From: Amycolatopsis balhimycina FH 1894 | GTDB taxonomy: Bacteria > Actinomycetota > Actinomycetes > Mycobacteriales > Pseudonocardiaceae | DNA length: 64,000 nt | Assembly (NCBI RefSeq): GCF_000384295.1 | Contig: NZ_KB913037.1 | Span: 10,057,508-10,121,507, forward strand | Reading direction: 5' to 3' | Part shown: in pieces, positions 23,572-32,981 of the stretch | Position numbering within the stretch: position 1 is the stretch's first letter | Layout: every line of letters starts with the position of its first letter | The notes under the pieces: model-generated | Database searches by the model: none | Told to the model about the DNA's origin: nothing | The model's input: the letters and a program-made list of their open reading frames with translations, nothing else | Program-made: the position numbers and the translations under genes

Positions 23572-24593
23572 GCCGTCCGGAACTGAAGCACGACGTCCGG
23601 ATCGTCGACACGACGCTGCGCGACGGCAGTCACGCGATGGCGCACCGCTTCACCGAGCAGCAGGTGCGCGACACGGTGCGCGCCCTCGACCGGGCCGGCG
23701 TCGAGGTGATCGAGGTGACCCACGGCGACGGCCTCGGCGGCTCGTCGTTCACCTACGGCTTTTCCGCCGTCGACGAACTGAAACTGATCGCGGCGGCACG
23801 CGAAGAGGCGAAGCAGGCGAAGATCGCCGTGCTGCTCGTGCCCGGCATCGGGACGGCCGAGGACCTCCAGCGAGCTTTCGACGCGGGCGCCGAGATGGTG
23901 CGGGTGGCGACGCACTGCACCGAGGCGGACGTGTCGCCGCAGCACTTCGGGCTGGCGCGGGAGCTCGGGATGGAGACCGCCGGATTCCTCATGATGGCGC
24001 ACCGGACGCCGCCGGAAGACCTGGCGAAGCAGGCCCGGATCATGGTGGACGCGGGCTGCCAGGCGGCGTACGTGACGGACTCGGCCGGCGCGCTGCTGAT
24101 GCACGAGGCTCGTGCCCGCTTCGAAGCGCTGGTCGCCGAGGTGGGCGACACGGCGTGGGTCGGCTACCACGGGCACCAGAATCTTTCGCTCGGCGTCGCG
24201 AACTCGGTGCTGGCGTACGAAGCCGGCGTCCGCTACATCGACGGTTCGCTGTGCGCGCTCGGCGCGGGCGCGGGCAACTCCCCGACGGAGGTCCTCGCGG
24301 CGGTGTTCGACCGCCTGGGGATCGGCACCGGCCTCGACGTCGCCGGCCTGCTCGACGCGGCCGAAGAGGTGGTCCGCCCGTACCTGCACCGGTGGCCGAA
24401 GCTGGACCGCAACGCGATCGTTCAGGGCTGGGCCGGGGTCTACTCGAGCTTCCTGCTGCACGCGGAGCGGGCGGCGGACCGCTACGGCGTCCCGGCGCAG
24501 GCGATCCTGCGCCGCTGCGGCGAGCTCGCCCTGGTCGGCGGCCAGGAGGACATGATCATCGACGTCGCCGTGCAACTGGCGGCCGAGGGGTAG
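23568..24593 (+). CDS. 4-hydroxy-2-oxovalerate aldolase, DmpG/MhpE/HsaF type
   Basis: A 341-residue class II aldolase that splits 4-hydroxy-2-oxoacids to pyruvate and an aldehyde. The HMGL-like barrel begins with [19 protein letters not shown] at residue 10, giving the metal-binding Asp and the catalytic Arg. The metal His pair is in [12 protein letters not shown] near residue 200. The C-terminal communication domain ([23 protein letters not shown]) needed for channelling to the partner dehydrogenase is present. It is translationally coupled to that gene. The upstream hydratase and dioxygenase genes of the pathway are not next to this pair, so the hydroxy-oxoacid must come from elsewhere in the genome. 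Confidence 0.93.
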   Translation: MSRPELKHDVRIVDTTLRDGSHAMAHRFTEQQVRDTVRALDRAGVEVIEVTHGDGLGGSSFTYGFSAVDELKLIAAAREEAKQAKIAVLLVPGIGTAEDLQRAFDAGAEMVRVATHCTEADVSPQHFGLARELGMETAGFLMMAHRTPPEDLAKQARIMVDAGCQAAYVTDSAGALLMHEARARFEALVAEVGDTAWVGYHGHQNLSLGVANSVLAYEAGVRYIDGSLCALGAGAGNSPTEVLAAVFDRLGIGTGLDVAGLLDAAEEVVRPYLHRWPKLDRNAIVQGWAGVYSSFLLHAERAADRYGVPAQAILRRCGELALVGGQEDMIIDVAVQLAAEG

Positions 24594-24616
24594 ACGTTCG
24601 GGCTAAGTTGGGCGGT

Positions 24617-25228
24617 ATGGGGAGATTCCGGCAGGCGCTCGTGGTGGTACTGGTGACGGCTTGTCTTGCCGCCTGCTCGGCACCGGGGGCGCCCACCGCG
24701 CCGTTCACCGTGCTGCTCACCGCGGAGAAACCGGGCACGACCACGAAACCGCCGTCGCGCACACCGCCGCCGTTCACACCGCCGGCCTCGCCCGCGAAGG
24801 TCGCCGCCGCGTGCCCGTTCCTCGGTACCGCGGAGCTGCAACAGCTCTTGGGGACGAGCGAAGACCTCATCGCGACCGAGCTGCCGCCCGGGGGCGAGTT
24901 CGTTCCCGGCACCGAGTTCCACTGCCGTTACGAGGGGAAGTACGTGCACCCCTGGCTGCTCGAACTGTGGATCACCGCCCCGGCCGGCTCCTCCCGGCCC
25001 GCCGAGTCCCTGGAGAACTACAAAAAGGACTGCGGCGGCCCGGTGACGGCGGTGCCCGGCGCCGGCGAGGGGGCGTACTTCTGCGATCGGGTCGGCCCCG
25101 CCGTCGCGGAGATGGTCATCACCGGTAAGCGGAGCCAGGGCGAGAACCGGCTCGCGATCGCCTACGTGGTCAAGCACCGCGACGAGGTCTACGCCGGGTT
25201 GGCGAAGCTGCTGGCCGAGCGGCTCTAG
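24617..25228 (+). CDS. Lipoprotein, DUF3558-like
   Basis: A 203-residue exported lipoprotein. The signal peptide ends in the lipobox LAAC, with Cys20 lipidated. A Thr/Pro-rich linker (residues 30-60) is followed by a domain starting KVAAACPFLGTAELQQLLGTSED, which is the pattern of DUF3558-type actinobacterial surface lipoproteins, with further cysteines (HCRYEG, DCGGP, FCDR) that could form disulfides. It lies 23 bases after the aldolase stop, but the switch to a surface protein suggests an independent role. Function unknown. Confidence 0.82.
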   Translation: MGRFRQALVVVLVTACLAACSAPGAPTAPFTVLLTAEKPGTTTKPPSRTPPPFTPPASPAKVAAACPFLGTAELQQLLGTSEDLIATELPPGGEFVPGTEFHCRYEGKYVHPWLLELWITAPAGSSRPAESLENYKKDCGGPVTAVPGAGEGAYFCDRVGPAVAEMVITGKRSQGENRLAIAYVVKHRDEVYAGLAKLLAERL

Positions 25229-25240
25229 GTCCGGTCCGCG

Positions 25241-26203
25241 CTAACGGGCGAACCGGTCCAGGGCGGCGAGCTTCCAGGCGCGTTTGACGTCGCCGGCGCC
25301 GTGCCCGGACCGGTCGTCGACGAGCAGTTCGGCGCCCGGCCACGCTTCGGCCAGCTCCCACGCGGTCGTCACCGGGCAGCTGAGGTCGAGCCGGCCGTGG
25401 ATCAGCACGCCGGGGATGCCGGACAGGCGCCCGGCGTCACGGATCACCGCGCCCTCCTCGAGCCAGCCGGCGTGCGCGTAGTAGTGCGTGGTGAGCCGGA
25501 CGAACGCCAGCAGCGCGTCGTCCGGTGGTCCACTGTCGAGTCCACTGTGGAGTCCGGCGTGGCGCCCGGCCGGTGCGCCCGGTTCCAGGGAGAGGACCGT
25601 TTCCTCCCAGGCGTTCCACGCGACGGCGGCACTGTCTCGCCGGTCCGGGTCGGCCATCAGCCGGGCGTAGGCGGCGACGACGTCGTCGTCCCCGGCGCCG
25701 TCGCGGAAGCGTTGCCACGCCTCGGGGAAAAAGCGGCCGACGCCGCGGTACAGCCAGTCGATCTCCGACCGGCGCGTCGTGCTGATCGCGCTGACCACGA
25801 TCTCCGTCACCCGGTGCGGGAAGCGCTCGGCGTACACGAGCGCGAGCGTCGTGCCCCACGAGCCGCCCGTCACCAGCCAGCGCTCGATGCCGAGGTGCTC
25901 CCGCAGCCGTTCGAGATCGGCGACGAGGTGGTTCGTGGTGTTGTGCCGCAGAGACGTCGCGGGGTCGGCCGCGTGCGGACGGCTCCGGCCGCAGCCGCGC
26001 TGGTCCAGCAGCACGACGCGGTACCGGGCCGGGTCGAACGTCCGCCGCATGCCCGGCGTGCAGCCCTGGCCGGGGCCGCCGTGCAGCACCACCGCCGGCT
26101 TGCCGTCCGGGTTGCCGCAGGTCTCCCAGTACACGTGGTGCCCGTCGCCGACGTCGAGCAGCCCGTGGTCGTAGGGCTCGATCGGCGGGTGGAGTTCGAT
26201 CAC
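25241..26203 (-). CDS. pip: Prolyl aminopeptidase
   Basis: A 320-residue peptidase of family S33 that removes N-terminal proline from peptides. LHGGPGQGCTPGMRRTFDPARYRVVLLDQRGCGRSRPHA is the family hallmark for the oxyanion and substrate site. The nucleophile is Ser115 in GGSWGTTLALVYAERFP, the acid Asp273 in IHGRLDLSCPV and the base His301 in RSGHGAG. Cytosolic, no signal peptide. It uses a GTG start. It is convergent with the lipoprotein gene and is followed on the same strand by the monooxygenase, about 50 bases away. Confidence 0.94.
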   Translation of the reverse strand: MIELHPPIEPYDHGLLDVGDGHHVYWETCGNPDGKPAVVLHGGPGQGCTPGMRRTFDPARYRVVLLDQRGCGRSRPHAADPATSLRHNTTNHLVADLERLREHLGIERWLVTGGSWGTTLALVYAERFPHRVTEIVVSAISTTRRSEIDWLYRGVGRFFPEAWQRFRDGAGDDDVVAAYARLMADPDRRDSAAVAWNAWEETVLSLEPGAPAGRHAGLHSGLDSGPPDDALLAFVRLTTHYYAHAGWLEEGAVIRDAGRLSGIPGVLIHGRLDLSCPVTTAWELAEAWPGAELLVDDRSGHGAGDVKRAWKLAALDRFAR

Positions 26204-26251
26204 CGGCCCATTCTGCCGGGGCGCGCCGGGGAAGCCGACGCGCCCACCGCG

Positions 26252-27766
26252 TCAGGCGGGTTCGCCGAACCACCGCCGAAGCGCCGCTTCGAGGCCGGCC
26301 GTCGATCCGTCCTCGCGAGCCCAGGCGATGTGCCCGTCCGGGCGGATCAGCACGCCCGTCAACGCCGGTTCGCTGTCGCACTTCGCGGTCAGCACCCCGA
26401 CCCGTCCGGCCCAGCCGCTCGCCGTCGCGCGCAGTGCGGTGTCCTCGGCGAGGTCCAGCAAGAGTGCCTTGCCGTCCTGGAGGTGCTCGCCGAGGCGGGT
26501 GCCGTCGGCGAACGCGAAGTCGGGCGCGGCGCGGCCGGTGAGGTCGTGCTCGCCTTCGATCGGGTACCGGTGCAGGACGCCCGAGAGCTTCTTCGCCAGG
26601 TACGTCGCGCCGTCGTCGGTGAGCAGCAGGTCCGTGACGACCTGGCGCAGCGCCTTGGTCCGCACGTCGCTGCGCATCAGCGCGACCTGCGCCCGGGTCC
26701 ACTCCAAGACCCACTCGCCGATCGGGTGCCGCTCGGTCGTGTAGGTGTCGAGGAGGCCGTCGGGCGCCCAGCCCCGGATGGTCGCGGCGAGCTTCCAGCC
26801 CAGGTTGACCGCGTCGCCGATGCCGAGGTTGAGGCCCTGCCCGCCGAAGGGCGAGTGGACGTGCGCCGCGTCGCCGGCCAGGAGCACGCGGCCCAGGCGG
26901 TAGGTGGTCGCCTGGCGCGCGTTGTCCGTGAAGCGCGTCGCGCTGTGGACCTTCGTCACCCTGATGTCCGCACCGGACACCCGCCGGAAGCTGGCTTCGA
27001 GCTCGTCGGCGGTGATCGGGGCGTCGCGGTCGGCGGGGGGCCCGTCGAACTCGACGGTGAGCATCCGGCCGGGGGTCGGCCCGTGGACGTAGAGCCCGCC
27101 GGTGCCGTGCTGCCAGCCGGCGGGCAGCACCTCGGCACCGGTCAGCTCCGCCAGCGCCTGCCGCCCGGTGACGGCGGGATCGGTGCCGGGGAACTCGAAC
27201 CCGGCCCGCTTGCGGACGAAGCTGCGGCCGCCGTCGGCGCCGACGAGCCAGCCGGCGCGCACGGGTTCGCCTTCGGAGAGGTGCGCGGTCACGCCGTCGG
27301 CGTCGGCGTCGAACCCGATGAGCTCGACGCCCCGCCGGATTTCCACGCCCAGTTCGGCGGCGCGTCCGGCCAGGATGGCCTCGACGGCCTGCTGCTGGAT
27401 CACGACCACCCGGCCGGCGGGCCCGACGTCCCGGAAGGCGGGATCGCCGAAGTCGACGCCGGTCGAGGTGACCATGATCCCGGCGAAGTGCCCCACCGGG
27501 ACAGCTTTCGGCCCGCCCCCGCCCCGTGACTCGAGGAACTTCTGGATCTGTTCGAAGTTCCGCCGCACGACCTCGTCCATCGCGGGCAGCAGACCCCGGC
27601 GGTAGAAGGCTTCGGCCGTCGTCAGGTTGACCGACCCGGCCTTGATCGTCTGGTCCGGCTCGGGCAGCCGTTCGACGACGAGCACGTCCACGCCCGCCAG
27701 CCGCAGTTCACAGGCCAGCATCAAGCCGACCGGTCCGCCCCCGGAGATCACCACATCCCTGTTCAT
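26252..27766 (-). CDS. FAD-dependent aromatic-ring monooxygenase
   Basis: A 504-residue flavoprotein of the p-hydroxybenzoate hydroxylase fold. Motifs are VVISGGGPVGLMLACELRLAG at residue 5 (FAD), an internal DG motif (LVGADGGRSFVRKRAG near 175) and GRVLLAGDAAHVHSPFGGQGLNLGIGDAVNLGWKL near 290. The C-terminal thioredoxin-like domain (from about residue 400) is seen in rifampicin- and tetracycline-type hydroxylases and in phenol hydroxylases. It probably hydroxylates or cleaves an aromatic drug or metabolite. It is divergent from a TetR gene, which suggests ligand-induced expression. Confidence 0.92.
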   Translation of the reverse strand: MNRDVVISGGGPVGLMLACELRLAGVDVLVVERLPEPDQTIKAGSVNLTTAEAFYRRGLLPAMDEVVRRNFEQIQKFLESRGGGGPKAVPVGHFAGIMVTSTGVDFGDPAFRDVGPAGRVVVIQQQAVEAILAGRAAELGVEIRRGVELIGFDADADGVTAHLSEGEPVRAGWLVGADGGRSFVRKRAGFEFPGTDPAVTGRQALAELTGAEVLPAGWQHGTGGLYVHGPTPGRMLTVEFDGPPADRDAPITADELEASFRRVSGADIRVTKVHSATRFTDNARQATTYRLGRVLLAGDAAHVHSPFGGQGLNLGIGDAVNLGWKLAATIRGWAPDGLLDTYTTERHPIGEWVLEWTRAQVALMRSDVRTKALRQVVTDLLLTDDGATYLAKKLSGVLHRYPIEGEHDLTGRAAPDFAFADGTRLGEHLQDGKALLLDLAEDTALRATASGWAGRVGVLTAKCDSEPALTGVLIRPDGHIAWAREDGSTAGLEAALRRWFGEPA

Positions 27767-27792
27767 GCTCTGAGGATGCCGCAAAACTTTTA

Positions 27793-27825
27793 CCGAGTCA
27801 AACTTTGTGTCCGGTCTATACTCGG
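27793..27825. promoter_or_regulatory. Divergent promoter and probable TetR operator
   Basis: CCGAGT (27793-27798) and ACTCGG (27820-27825) are inverted around 21 bases holding two AAACTTT-like sequences. TATACT (27817-27822) lies 6 bases before the TetR ATG, so that gene is probably leaderless. TTTGAC on the minus strand is a likely -35 for the monooxygenase. Confidence 0.5.
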
Positions 27826-27828
27826 CGC

Positions 27829-28461
27829 ATGGCGGACCCCGGACTGCGCGAGCGCAAGAAGCAGGCGACGCGGCTGCTGATCTCGAACGTGGCCACCGGC
27901 CTGTTCATCCAGCGCGGCTTCGACGAGGTGACGGTCGCCGAGGTCGCCGAAGCCGCCGGCGTCTCGAAGATGACGGTGTTCAACTACTTCCCCCGCAAGG
28001 AAGACCTGTTCCTCGACCGGCACGCCGATCGCTTGGCGGAGCTGACGGCCGTGGTCCGGTCCCGCCCCCCGGGCCTGTCGGCTTGTGCCGCGTTGCGGCG
28101 TCACCAGCACGAGCTGCTGGCTTCCGGGCACCCTCTCTCCGGCGCGATCGCCGGCGGGCCGGGATTCTGGTGGGTGCTGACGTCGAGTCCGGCGCTGATG
28201 GCGCGCTGGTACGAGCAGGAACGCGAGATCGCGGACGCGTTCACCGAGGTGTTCACGGAGGAAACCGGCGACGCGTTCCGCTCCCGCATGGCGGCCGGCC
28301 TGCTGACGACGGCCATCGCCACGATCTTCGCCTACGCGATGAGCAGGGTACTCGCGGGCGACGACGTCGAGACGGTCCGGCGGGAGCAGGCCGGCTTCAT
28401 CGACCAGGCCTTCGACCTGGCCGAGCACGGGGTGGGCGGCTTTCCGGGCAGCCCGGGCTGA
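27829..28461 (+). CDS. TetR-family regulator
   Basis: A 210-residue regulator. Residues 8-60 are the TetR DNA-binding domain (RERKKQATRLLISNVATGLFIQRGFDEVTVAEVAEAAGVSKMTVFNYFPRKEDLF), and the rest is a helical ligand-binding region with WWVLTSSPALMARWYEQEREIADAF. It is divergent from the FAD monooxygenase, whose expression it should repress until a ligand binds. The start sits 6 bases after a TATACT box, indicating a leaderless mRNA. The following 175 bases to the next operon hold no gene. Confidence 0.93.
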   Translation: MADPGLRERKKQATRLLISNVATGLFIQRGFDEVTVAEVAEAAGVSKMTVFNYFPRKEDLFLDRHADRLAELTAVVRSRPPGLSACAALRRHQHELLASGHPLSGAIAGGPGFWWVLTSSPALMARWYEQEREIADAFTEVFTEETGDAFRSRMAAGLLTTAIATIFAYAMSRVLAGDDVETVRREQAGFIDQAFDLAEHGVGGFPGSPG

Positions 28462-28636
28462 CCTGGCCGCCCGACGGCCGCGGCTCGCGCCGCAGCCGGT
28501 CGCGGGAGTGTGCGGCGACCGGTGAAGCCGAGGTGCGCTCCCGGCCTGCACGGGGCGGAACCTCCGCCGGCCGGTCGCGAGCACCTCATCCGCGGGGCGG
28601 CGCATCACCGAGGTGACTTGCCGTTCTGGTATCGGG

Positions 28637-29821
28637 TCAATCGCGTCGCGAAAGCGTCACGGCCCCCGGCCGGTGGCCGTTGCGCCTCGGCGTCACCGGC
28701 CGGTCGGCGCGGCTCTCCGCGGCGACCCCGGCCGGGCGCTGGCGGTCGATCGGCAGCACTCCCGGCGAGCTCGTCCGGTCCGCCACCCGCAGCGACTGCG
28801 CCGACGTGATCCACTCTTCGGCAGGCTCGGCGATCTCCAGCAGCAGCGCCTCGAACTCCGACCGCGTCGTCTCCAGGATGTGCGGGGCGGCGAGCCAGCG
28901 CAGCACCTGCCGCCCGGTGACCGCCATCCGCTGCCGCGGCGACGACACCAGCCGTTCGTCGAAGTACCGGATCAGCACCTTGTCGACGGTGTCCCAGGCG
29001 TTCGTCGCGCCGAACAGGTCGCGGACGTCCTCCGCGCCCAGGATCCGGAACGCCTCGGTCAGCAGCTGCATCACCTCGACGCGGAGCACGTTCAAGTGAC
29101 CGTAGGAGGTGAACTTCAGGTTGTTCCGCAGATCCAGCCCGCCGCGCCGGACCACGGCGACGCTGCCGAAGCTCGGGTCGTAGGCCCGTTCCCGGATGAC
29201 GTCGGAGATCCGCTTGTCCCGCCAGAACAGCGCGACCTGGTTGTTGAACTGCGTGAACAGCTGGTGGAAGTCGGTGTTCGGCCGGGCGTTGGCCGAACCC
29301 AGGCCACGGCCGTAGCCGAGCACGCGCCGGTACGCGTCGATCCGGTCACGCTTGGTGTAGCGCAGCACGTCGCGCCGGTCGAACCGGTACAGCCCGAACG
29401 CGCCCGGTCCGTCCGACAACCGGATCGCGCCGCGCTGGAACAGCTCCTGCAGCTTCTGGACGACGCGGAACACGCCGATCCGCTCGTGCTGGTAGAGGTA
29501 GTACAGGTCGCCGACGGCGATGACGCGTTCCGAAGCGACGGTCTCGTCGTACGCGTCGACGCCCGGTGGCATGCTCGTCTGGCCGAGGTCCGGCGCGCTC
29601 GTGTCGCCGATGCCCACCAGCGACGCGATCCCGCCGTCGGCCGGCCCCGGCTTCGTCCGCTGGTCGGTCTCGACCGCGACGAGCATGTCGTCCAGCTGCT
29701 TGAGCAGGGCGTCGCCCAGCTTCGGGTCGCTCCCCAGCTCGTTGGCCAGCTTGCCCGCGACCTGCCCGCGCAGCGCCGCGACGCGGTCGAACAGTTCCCG
29801 GTATTCCTTCTCGGTCCCCAT
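28637..29821 (-). CDS. Unknown protein, last gene of the charged-protein operon
   Basis: A 394-residue cytosolic protein without a recognised domain. Residues 5-60 are helical (EYRELFDRVAALRGQVAGKL). A central region contains LYYLYQHERIGVFRVVQKLQELFQRGAIRLSDGPGAFGLYRFDRRDVLRYTKRDR, aromatic-rich and positively charged. Then follow TDFHQLFTQFNNQVALFWRDKR and a helical segment ending with LRWLAAPHILETTRSEFEALLLEIAEPAEEWI. The last 50 residues are Arg/Pro-rich and probably disordered. It lies 24 bases after the previous gene of the five-gene operon. The conserved aromatic patches suggest a structural or partner-binding role, but the function is unknown. Confidence 0.8.
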   Translation of the reverse strand: MGTEKEYRELFDRVAALRGQVAGKLANELGSDPKLGDALLKQLDDMLVAVETDQRTKPGPADGGIASLVGIGDTSAPDLGQTSMPPGVDAYDETVASERVIAVGDLYYLYQHERIGVFRVVQKLQELFQRGAIRLSDGPGAFGLYRFDRRDVLRYTKRDRIDAYRRVLGYGRGLGSANARPNTDFHQLFTQFNNQVALFWRDKRISDVIRERAYDPSFGSVAVVRRGGLDLRNNLKFTSYGHLNVLRVEVMQLLTEAFRILGAEDVRDLFGATNAWDTVDKVLIRYFDERLVSSPRQRMAVTGRQVLRWLAAPHILETTRSEFEALLLEIAEPAEEWITSAQSLRVADRTSSPGVLPIDRQRPAGVAAESRADRPVTPRRNGHRPGAVTLSRRD

Positions 29822-29845
29822 GGTGTCCCTCCCGTGCGGGTCCGG

Positions 29846-31255
29846 TTACTGCCCGGACCGCTTGCGCGGCGCCCGGGTCTTCGGCGTCTCCGCCTCGGAT
29901 GGCTCGGATGGATCGGCCGCCTCCGCGGCGTTCCCTTCGCGAAGCTCGGCGACGGACGGCACCACCGGCCGACGTCCCGCCGGGCCGGTCGGCGGCGGCG
30001 CCGTCGGCACCGGCGGCAGCGTGACCAGCGGGCCCGGCGGGGACGTGGGCGGTGGTCCCGGGTTCCCGATCGGCCCGGCGATCCGGACGATCTCCTGCAG
30101 GTGGTCGTCGAGTTCGTCGATGGCCCGCTGCACGCGGAAGCTGAAGAAACCGGGCGGCAGCGTCGCGCGGAAGTTGTCCGGCACGTCGCGGTTGTCGCCG
30201 TTAGGGCTCTGCCGGGGCAGGCCCGCGACGATCTGCCGCAGCTGCGTCGCGACCTGCACGAACGCCGTGCCGACGCCTTCCCGGCCCGCGGATTCGATCA
30301 GCTGGCCGCCTTCGACGGAAGCGAAGTCGCGGACCCAGCGCAGCAGCCCGCCCAGCGACATCGTGCCGCCGTCCGTTGCGGGGACGGGGATCCGCAGCAC
30401 CTCGAGGTCCTCCTGCTGGATGAACACCGACTGCAGCATCGCGATCACCTCGTCGACCTGAGCCGCGGTGGCGGCCAGGAGCTGCGAGAGCGCGACCACG
30501 GCCGGGCCGAAGAACGGCTGCCCGGTCGCCGGCTGCGAGAAGGGGTCGATCCGGTCGCGCGAGTCGAGCCAGCCCCGGAACAACGACACCACCCAATCCG
30601 TCAGCGTGATGAAGGAGGTCTGGACGCGCTCCTCTTCGATCGTGTTGACCTGGCCGGAAATCAGGCCGAACTCGTCGCGCAGCCGGCCGAGGTGACCGCC
30701 GACGCGGTCGGCGTCCGTGTCGCCGGACCCGCCCCCGCCCGACGTCGTGGCGGGCCCCAGCAGCAGCGAGAAGAGCTGGTCGACCCGGGGCACGCGGATG
30801 AGCGGGCTCTCCAGTTCCTGGCGGATCTGTTCCAGGTCGTGCCGCACCAGAGCGCGGAAACCCTCGGCGTTCTCCGGATCAGCGTTCGTCCTCAGTGGAC
30901 GGAGCGAGTCGAGCAGCGCCAGCGCGTCCTTCGCCGCGCTGCGGGCCCGGGCGGCCAGGGACGCCTGGCCGCCGGTGACCGCGCCCAGGTCCGCCTGGAT
31001 GGCGTAACCCCGCGGAGTCCACGTCGCCTCCGTGCGTCCCTGCGCCCCGGACAGCTTGAAGCTGCCGGTCAACGCGGCGACGAAACCCTTCGTGTCGCCT
31101 TCCCGCCACCGCCAGCCCAGAACGTCGCTGATCGCCTGCTCGGCCAGCTTGCCCGTCGTCGGCGCCGAGGAGTACTGCCGCGCCGGCGACGGGTACGCCG
31201 TGTCGAATTCCTGAGCGGGCGGCAGCTGCGCGCCGCGGTCGTCGTTGATCGTCAT
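29846..31255 (-). CDS. Unknown large helical protein of the charged-protein operon
   Basis: A 469-residue protein whose ATG at 31255 overlaps the stop of the previous gene (ATGA). After a disordered start (AQEFDTAYPSPARQYSSAP) come long amphipathic helices, for example AGRSAAKDALALLDSLRPL-like stretches and LLAATAAQVDEVIAMLQSVFIQQEDLEVLRI. The C-terminal 60 residues are Pro- and Thr-rich, then basic (RAPRKRSGQ). No signal peptide or convincing membrane segment is present. The overall look is of a structural, tether or pore-forming-like helical protein. No family is recognised; translational coupling shows it belongs to the operon. Confidence 0.8.
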   Translation of the reverse strand: MTINDDRGAQLPPAQEFDTAYPSPARQYSSAPTTGKLAEQAISDVLGWRWREGDTKGFVAALTGSFKLSGAQGRTEATWTPRGYAIQADLGAVTGGQASLAARARSAAKDALALLDSLRPLRTNADPENAEGFRALVRHDLEQIRQELESPLIRVPRVDQLFSLLLGPATTSGGGGSGDTDADRVGGHLGRLRDEFGLISGQVNTIEEERVQTSFITLTDWVVSLFRGWLDSRDRIDPFSQPATGQPFFGPAVVALSQLLAATAAQVDEVIAMLQSVFIQQEDLEVLRIPVPATDGGTMSLGGLLRWVRDFASVEGGQLIESAGREGVGTAFVQVATQLRQIVAGLPRQSPNGDNRDVPDNFRATLPPGFFSFRVQRAIDELDDHLQEIVRIAGPIGNPGPPPTSPPGPLVTLPPVPTAPPPTGPAGRRPVVPSVAELREGNAAEAADPSEPSEAETPKTRAPRKRSGQ

Positions 31256-31707
31256 CGGTGTGCCCCACATCCGTCGAGTTCGGCCAGTTCCACTGCTTCC
31301 CGCCAGCACCGCAGCATCGCGTCCTCCGCGTCCCGCAACGCGTCCGCGCAGCGGTCGGCTCCGCGCCGGACGCCCTTCACCCACCCGCGCCACTCCGTCT
31401 CCCGCCCCTGGACCCCGCGCAGGAGCGCGGAAACCTCGGTGTGGGACCGGTATTCGTCGTCGATCCGGCGCCGGACCCACAGCAGCGCCGCCGCCGTCGT
31501 GTGCAGCCCATCGGCGGTGGCCGGCGCGAGCGTCGCCGCCTGGAGCTCGGCGGCGCCGTCGGTGACGACCTCGGCGAGGTGGTCGGCGACCGCGAGCCCT
31601 TCACCGCCCGGCCGGTCCTCGCACACGGCCAGCTCCAGCGCGTGCCACGCGTCGGCCAGGAGGCGGACCTTGCCGGCCAGCACGGTGAATTCGGCCCGGA
31701 ACGTCAT
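31252..31707 (-). CDS. Unknown small helical protein of the charged-protein operon
   Basis: A 151-residue, almost entirely helical protein: FRAEFTVLAGKVRLLADAWHALELAVCEDRP, AVADHLAEVVTDGAAELQAA, HTTAAALLWVRRRIDDEYRSH, DAEDAMLRCWREAVELAELDG. It ends in a Cys-Gly-His segment (DGCGAHR). It starts with an ATG overlapping the stop of the HExxH gene and ends overlapping the start of the 469-residue gene, so it is coupled on both sides. The helix lengths resemble a four-helix bundle, perhaps an adaptor or chaperone. No family is recognised. Confidence 0.8.
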   Translation of the reverse strand: MTFRAEFTVLAGKVRLLADAWHALELAVCEDRPGGEGLAVADHLAEVVTDGAAELQAATLAPATADGLHTTAAALLWVRRRIDDEYRSHTEVSALLRGVQGRETEWRGWVKGVRRGADRCADALRDAEDAMLRCWREAVELAELDGCGAHR

Positions 31708-32981
31708 CGCGACTTCCTCCCCAGCTCCTCCATGAAGAACCCGACCAGCCGCTGGGGTGGTGCCATCCGCTCGTCGAGTGCGAACCGGACCGCGCCGATG
31801 AGGAACCGTTCCGGCACCACCCCGGGGGAGACGCCGTCGGCGAGCCGCTCGGCGGCCTCCTCGATCATCGCCTGCTCCTTGGGCTCGAACCGCAGCACCC
31901 GGGCCAGCGGCCGGTGCCCGAGGGAGGGGAACGACGTGAAGCACATCGCGTCCACCACCGCGGGGATCGCCGTGGCGGCCGTGGCCTGCAGTGCGCCCGG
32001 GGCGCCGGAGAGCCGGGCACCAGGATAGAGCCGCCGCCACAGCTCGGCGTAGGAGTCCGCGTGCCGGCGGAACCCGATGCGCCGCAACAGCTCCACCGAC
32101 AGTTTCGCGCGCAGGTACGGCACGGGGTGCACCGCGCGCGGTGAGAAGCCGAGAGTCTCCGGCCCGGTCCGGCCGATGACGTCGAAGAGCGAGCCGACCA
32201 CCGCCGGGCCGCCCAGCAGCACGGCGGCCAGGTCCGCGAACGTCTCGCGGTTCCAGCGGACCCAGATCGCCACGATCGGCCGAGGCACGCCCGCTTCGGT
32301 GAGCCGGGCCGCCACCTGCAGGGGAATCGCGCGCGCCAGGCCGAGATCGTTCTGCAGGTTGTGGCTGACCTCGTGCAGGATCGCGCCGAGCGTCCACGGG
32401 TTGACCAGCCGGTGGTACGGCAGCTGGATGAGCGGGAACGGGTTCAACCGGTTTCCCAGGCGCCGCAGCGGAATCCCGCGCCGCGAGGTCGCCGGGCCGC
32501 CGCCGTGGCGCAGGTAGCAGAACGGCGGCGGCGTCGGGATCGGCCGCCAGCGCCCGAGGCCGAGATAGGCGTACTGGTAGCAGTCCAGGGCGATCCGGTC
32601 CCCGGCCACCAGCCACGGCGCGAACGCGGTCTGCCGCTGGTTGAACAGGTCGAGGTAGAAGTCCCAGACCTGTTCGGTCGCCCGCACCCAGCGGTGCGCC
32701 CGCGCCTTCGCGCGCAGCAGCGGTTCCGGATCGGCCGGCTCCGCGGCCGCCCGGCGCACCCCCTGTACCGCGGTGTGCAGCGGCTCGCGCAGCGTCGCCA
32801 TCATCCGGTTGACCGCGGCCAGGTGCGCCCGGCTCGGTCCGGTCGCCGGGTCGCCGAACTCCTCCCAGCGGAACGGCCGCAGCGCGTCGAGGTGCCGCCG
32901 CGCGTTGACGGCCTGGGTCCGCGCCCAGCCCGAAAGGTCTTCCCCGGTCGCCGGTCGTGCCCGCCGGGATCCGGTGGGCAC
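31704..32981 (-). CDS. HExxH-containing probable zinc metallopeptidase
   Basis: About 425 residues from the GTG at 32981. The key feature is GAILHEVSHNLQNDLG near residue 215, a zinc-binding HEVSH motif, with possible further ligands in a helix downstream (WNRETFADLAAVLLGG, with Glu placed like a third zinc ligand of gluzincins). The rest is helical with Arg/Pro-rich linkers. The start is uncertain: the frame is open further upstream through two dispersed repeats, and no ribosome site is seen. It is coupled to the next gene by ATGA. It could process the acidic/basic neighbour or be a toxin-like peptidase. Confidence 0.72.
   Translation of the reverse strand: MPTGSRRARPATGEDLSGWARTQAVNARRHLDALRPFRWEEFGDPATGPSRAHLAAVNRMMATLREPLHTAVQGVRRAAAEPADPEPLLRAKARAHRWVRATEQVWDFYLDLFNQRQTAFAPWLVAGDRIALDCYQYAYLGLGRWRPIPTPPPFCYLRHGGGPATSRRGIPLRRLGNRLNPFPLIQLPYHRLVNPWTLGAILHEVSHNLQNDLGLARAIPLQVAARLTEAGVPRPIVAIWVRWNRETFADLAAVLLGGPAVVGSLFDVIGRTGPETLGFSPRAVHPVPYLRAKLSVELLRRIGFRRHADSYAELWRRLYPGARLSGAPGALQATAATAIPAVVDAMCFTSFPSLGHRPLARVLRFEPKEQAMIEEAAERLADGVSPGVVPERFLIGAVRFALDERMAPPQRLVGFFMEELGRKSR

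Noticed and set aside
28462..28636. A gene between the TetR regulator and the five-gene operon
   Set aside because: No frame with a ribosome site or family similarity; nothing beyond possible terminator stems.
31256..31480. A longer start for the 469-residue operon protein
   Set aside because: It would overlap most of the end of the 151-residue gene, whereas the ATG at 31255 forms the usual ATGA coupling.
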